A stretch of DNA of 5,499 nt from Candidatus Avipropionibacterium avicola. Its GTDB lineage: Bacteria > Actinomycetota > Actinomycetes > Propionibacteriales > Propionibacteriaceae. This document shows positions 3,624 through 5,499 of the stretch, one piece after another. The position numbers and the translations under genes are program-made. The stretch covers positions 1 through 5,499 of the forward strand of contig DVLP01000248.1 of the NCBI GenBank assembly GCA_018715445.1, given 5' to 3'. The notes beneath the pieces were generated by a model that was given only the letters and a program-made list of their open reading frames with translations, was not told where the DNA came from and did not search any database. Each line of letters opens with the position of its first letter. Position 1 is the stretch's first letter.

Positions 3624-5499
3624 TCAGCCCACGGCGACCACCGCGCTGCTCACCCGGTCGTCACTGGACAGCGACACCACCAGCTGCCAGTCCTCGACTG
3701 CAGTGCCATCAGTGTCCTCCACCTCGATGGCGATCTCGTGGGATCCCTTGCCTGGTTCGGTTGTCACCTGACCGACGATCTGCTCACCGTCCCACACGAA
3801 GGCGCGCAGGGTGCCGGCCACCGTGGTCACGACCCGGGCCCTCACCTCACCGTCGACCAGTCGCGCCGAGCGCACCTTGACCGGGCGTCGCAGCGCCGGC
3901 CACCCACCGAGCGGCACACCGTCGTCACTCGACTGCAGGATCGACTGGGGTGACTCGACCGACTGCGCCGCGGTGTCGGGAAGCTGGGGCTCCTTCGGAG
4001 CCGACGCCTGATCACTCAACCCCGGGACGGTGCACAGTCCCCAACGCCACGGATCGGCCCTCATGCCGGGATAGGTCGACCAGCCGGTACGGGTCTGGGC
4101 GGCCTTGTCCTGGGTGTCGGAGTCGTTGATCACCACGTTGAAGCCGAGCCGGTCGGGATCGATGTGGTCCGGCAACACCTCCAGCGGGATGCGGGCCTCC
4201 ACGTCATAGCCGGCGTAGTCCTGCTCGGTGTCGGCCATCACCACCGCGACCTCCATGCCCGGCGCGGTCTCGTCGGCCGGGCCCTGCCAGTTGTCCCGAT
4301 CGCGTCCGACCCCGGGGGCACCGGTCATCGAGTCCATCGACGGCATGATGCCGGCGATGAAGGTGTGGGCGGTGTTGGGCGCGTCCCCACGAGGATCCAG
4401 ATAGATCTCGATCGAGTCGGTACGACGCTGTCGCTTGTTGTCCTCGGTCGGCAGGATCGTGCCGCGGATGTCGTCGACCACGTGGACGAAGACGTACAGG
4501 GCCTCGTCGTCATGACTGATCCAGGCCGAGCCCGAGACGTCCTCGGCCGTGGTCGCTTCGCCGTCCCACAGGGCCGAGACATCCAACTCCTCGCCCGGAT
4601 ACTTCTGCGACGACCACTGCCCGTCGATCGTCACCGCCTCGTCGCCGATCCGCGGCACCGTGGTCGTGGGTACGACGTTGAGGGTGACCTCTCGGCTGGC
4701 CGTGCCCGACTCGGTCGTGGTGGTGATCGTGACCGGCCACCGTCCCTCGTTGTCGGCACGGTTCGCCGCCGGCATGTCCGGGTCGGTCTGGGAGAGCTGG
4801 ACCGTCACCTGCGTCCGGTCGTCCGGATCCACCGCAGGGAAGTCAACAACAGCCGGTTCGACCTCGAACCCGGCGGGGACCTCGATCGCGACCTGTCCCG
4901 CGGTCGGTTCACCGGAGTGGTTGGTCACCTCGATCTGCAGGTCACGGGTGCGGCCGATCCCGATCGCCATCAACTCCGGCACCAGGGCATTGAGGTGCTC
5001 CATCCCGACCTCGGAGGTCCAGTCCCGGAACTCCGCGATCTCGGGCAGCGCCTCGATCGTCGCCTCCACGGCCCCGCTGACGCGGATCTGGGCGATGGTC
5101 GAGCCACTGGCCTTCCCGACGGTGAGGTCCAGGCCGACCTGCACGTTGCCCTGGTCGGCCCCGACCGGGGGTGTGACCGTGACGGTCAGGTCATGGGACT
5201 GACCCGCGCGCAGGGCGGGCACCCTGACCTCCTGCGAGGCGTCCCATCCGTCCGGGACACGCAGCGTCAGCGACCCTGCGGCCAACCCGGCGTCCTCGGG
5301 CGCCCGTACGGTGACGTCGAGGTCGAGCGAATCCCCTGCCGCCACGGCGAATCGGGCCGGACGAGCGTCGATCAGGGTGCCCAGCGCGAGCCCGTCCTTG
5401 ATCGGCAGGACCGCACCACGCAGGGCAGCCTCGTCGCCGGTCGTCGGATCCACCATCGGGGACCGGGAGTGGATGACGGTGAACCAGTTGCTGCCGATC
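3624..5499 (-). CDS. Large multidomain protein with NEW3/Ig-like and CBM9-like modules, C-terminal part
   Basis: The frame runs off the right edge. ATG 5456 is not the start: 14 more open codons precede it, including SNWFTVIHS, so 624 residues are visible. Counting from that Met, residues 33-128 look like a NEW3-type beta-sandwich (LRVPDGW, then a GQSHDLTVTVTPP strand). Residues 170-263 form a second such module (LQIEVTNHSGEP, IEVPAGFEVEP). Residues 273-475 match a CBM9/DOMON-like sugar-binding module, with VTIDGQW, DDEALYVFVHVVDD, DSIEIYLDPRG, GYDVEARIPLEVL and GFNVVINDSDTQD. A low-complexity linker (480-525) leads to a final beta-rich segment (526-610). No LPXTG or C-terminal membrane helix is seen. 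The composition suggests an extracellular protein that binds carbohydrate. Any catalytic domain must lie upstream; large actinobacterial hydrolases and PIG-L deacetylases can carry such tails, but this is unproven. Confidence 0.82.
   Translation of the reverse strand, partial: IGSNWFTVIHSRSPMVDPTTGDEAALRGAVLPIKDGLALGTLIDARPARFAVAAGDSLDLDVTVRAPEDAGLAAGSLTLRVPDGWDASQEVRVPALRAGQSHDLTVTVTPPVGADQGNVQVGLDLTVGKASGSTIAQIRVSGAVEATIEALPEIAEFRDWTSEVGMEHLNALVPELMAIGIGRTRDLQIEVTNHSGEPTAGQVAIEVPAGFEVEPAVVDFPAVDPDDRTQVTVQLSQTDPDMPAANRADNEGRWPVTITTTTESGTASREVTLNVVPTTTVPRIGDEAVTIDGQWSSQKYPGEELDVSALWDGEATTAEDVSGSAWISHDDEALYVFVHVVDDIRGTILPTEDNKRQRRTDSIEIYLDPRGDAPNTAHTFIAGIMPSMDSMTGAPGVGRDRDNWQGPADETAPGMEVAVVMADTEQDYAGYDVEARIPLEVLPDHIDPDRLGFNVVINDSDTQDKAAQTRTGWSTYPGMRADPWRWGLCTVPGLSDQASAPKEPQLPDTAAQSVESPQSILQSSDDGVPLGGWPALRRPVKVRSARLVDGEVRARVVTTVAGTLRAFVWDGEQIVGQVTTEPGKGSHEIAIEVEDTDGTAVEDWQLVVSLSSDDRVSSAVVAVG

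Noticed and set aside
4549..5202. 217-codon forward frame opposite the large minus-strand gene
   Set aside because: It is a Ser/Thr/Val-rich mirror of the NEW3 modules with no recognisable domain, so it is an antisense shadow.
1..5499. tRNA, rRNA, riboswitch or replication origin
   Set aside because: No cloverleaf, rRNA-like conserved stretch, recognisable aptamer or AT-rich iteron region was seen on either strand.

Overview
The window is GC-rich, densely coding DNA that looks like an actinobacterial (Actinomycetota) chromosome. The grounds are a strong G/C bias at third codon positions, two apparently leaderless start codons placed just after TANNNT-type -10 boxes, and a GC-rich hairpin without a clear T-tract between converging genes. 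The large secreted-type protein and the short metabolic genes would suit a soil or commensal member of the Propionibacteriales, but that is a guess; nothing here fixes the genus.

Layout: (1) 1-257 is the 3' end of a VOC/glyoxalase-fold protein. (2) 258-340 holds nothing I can identify. (3) 341-620 is a broken C-terminal remnant of a histidine phosphatase. (4) 640-719 is an 80-bp imperfect palindrome. (5) 770-1279 is an intact NUDIX hydrolase. (6) 1298-1377 is a second copy of the palindrome, same length, same orientation, about 86% identical. (7) 1423-2253 on the minus strand is a class I SAM-dependent methyltransferase, convergent with the NUDIX gene. (8) 2254-2301 is a 48-bp divergent promoter region. 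(9) 2302-2949 is a nucleotidyltransferase-fold protein resembling ANT(2'')-type aminoglycoside adenylyltransferases. (10) 3072-3560 is a four-helix membrane protein. (11) 3590-3615 is a strong hairpin between convergent genes. (12) 3624 to the right edge, minus strand, is the C-terminal 624 residues of a large protein with two NEW3/Ig-like modules and a CBM9-like module, probably extracellular.

The genes do not form one pathway. The left third (VOC end, decayed phosphatase, NUDIX gene, paired repeats) reads as an accessory, rearranged patch. The methyltransferase and the nucleotidyltransferase share a divergent promoter region and may both act on small molecules, which is inference only. The most interesting item is the pair of 80-bp palindromes. 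Each lies 18-19 nt after a stop codon, so the interval looks like a [gene + hairpin] unit. The central part differs between copies yet can pair in each. They could be a small non-autonomous mobile element, a dispersed structured repeat, or a terminator-like module; sequence alone does not decide.
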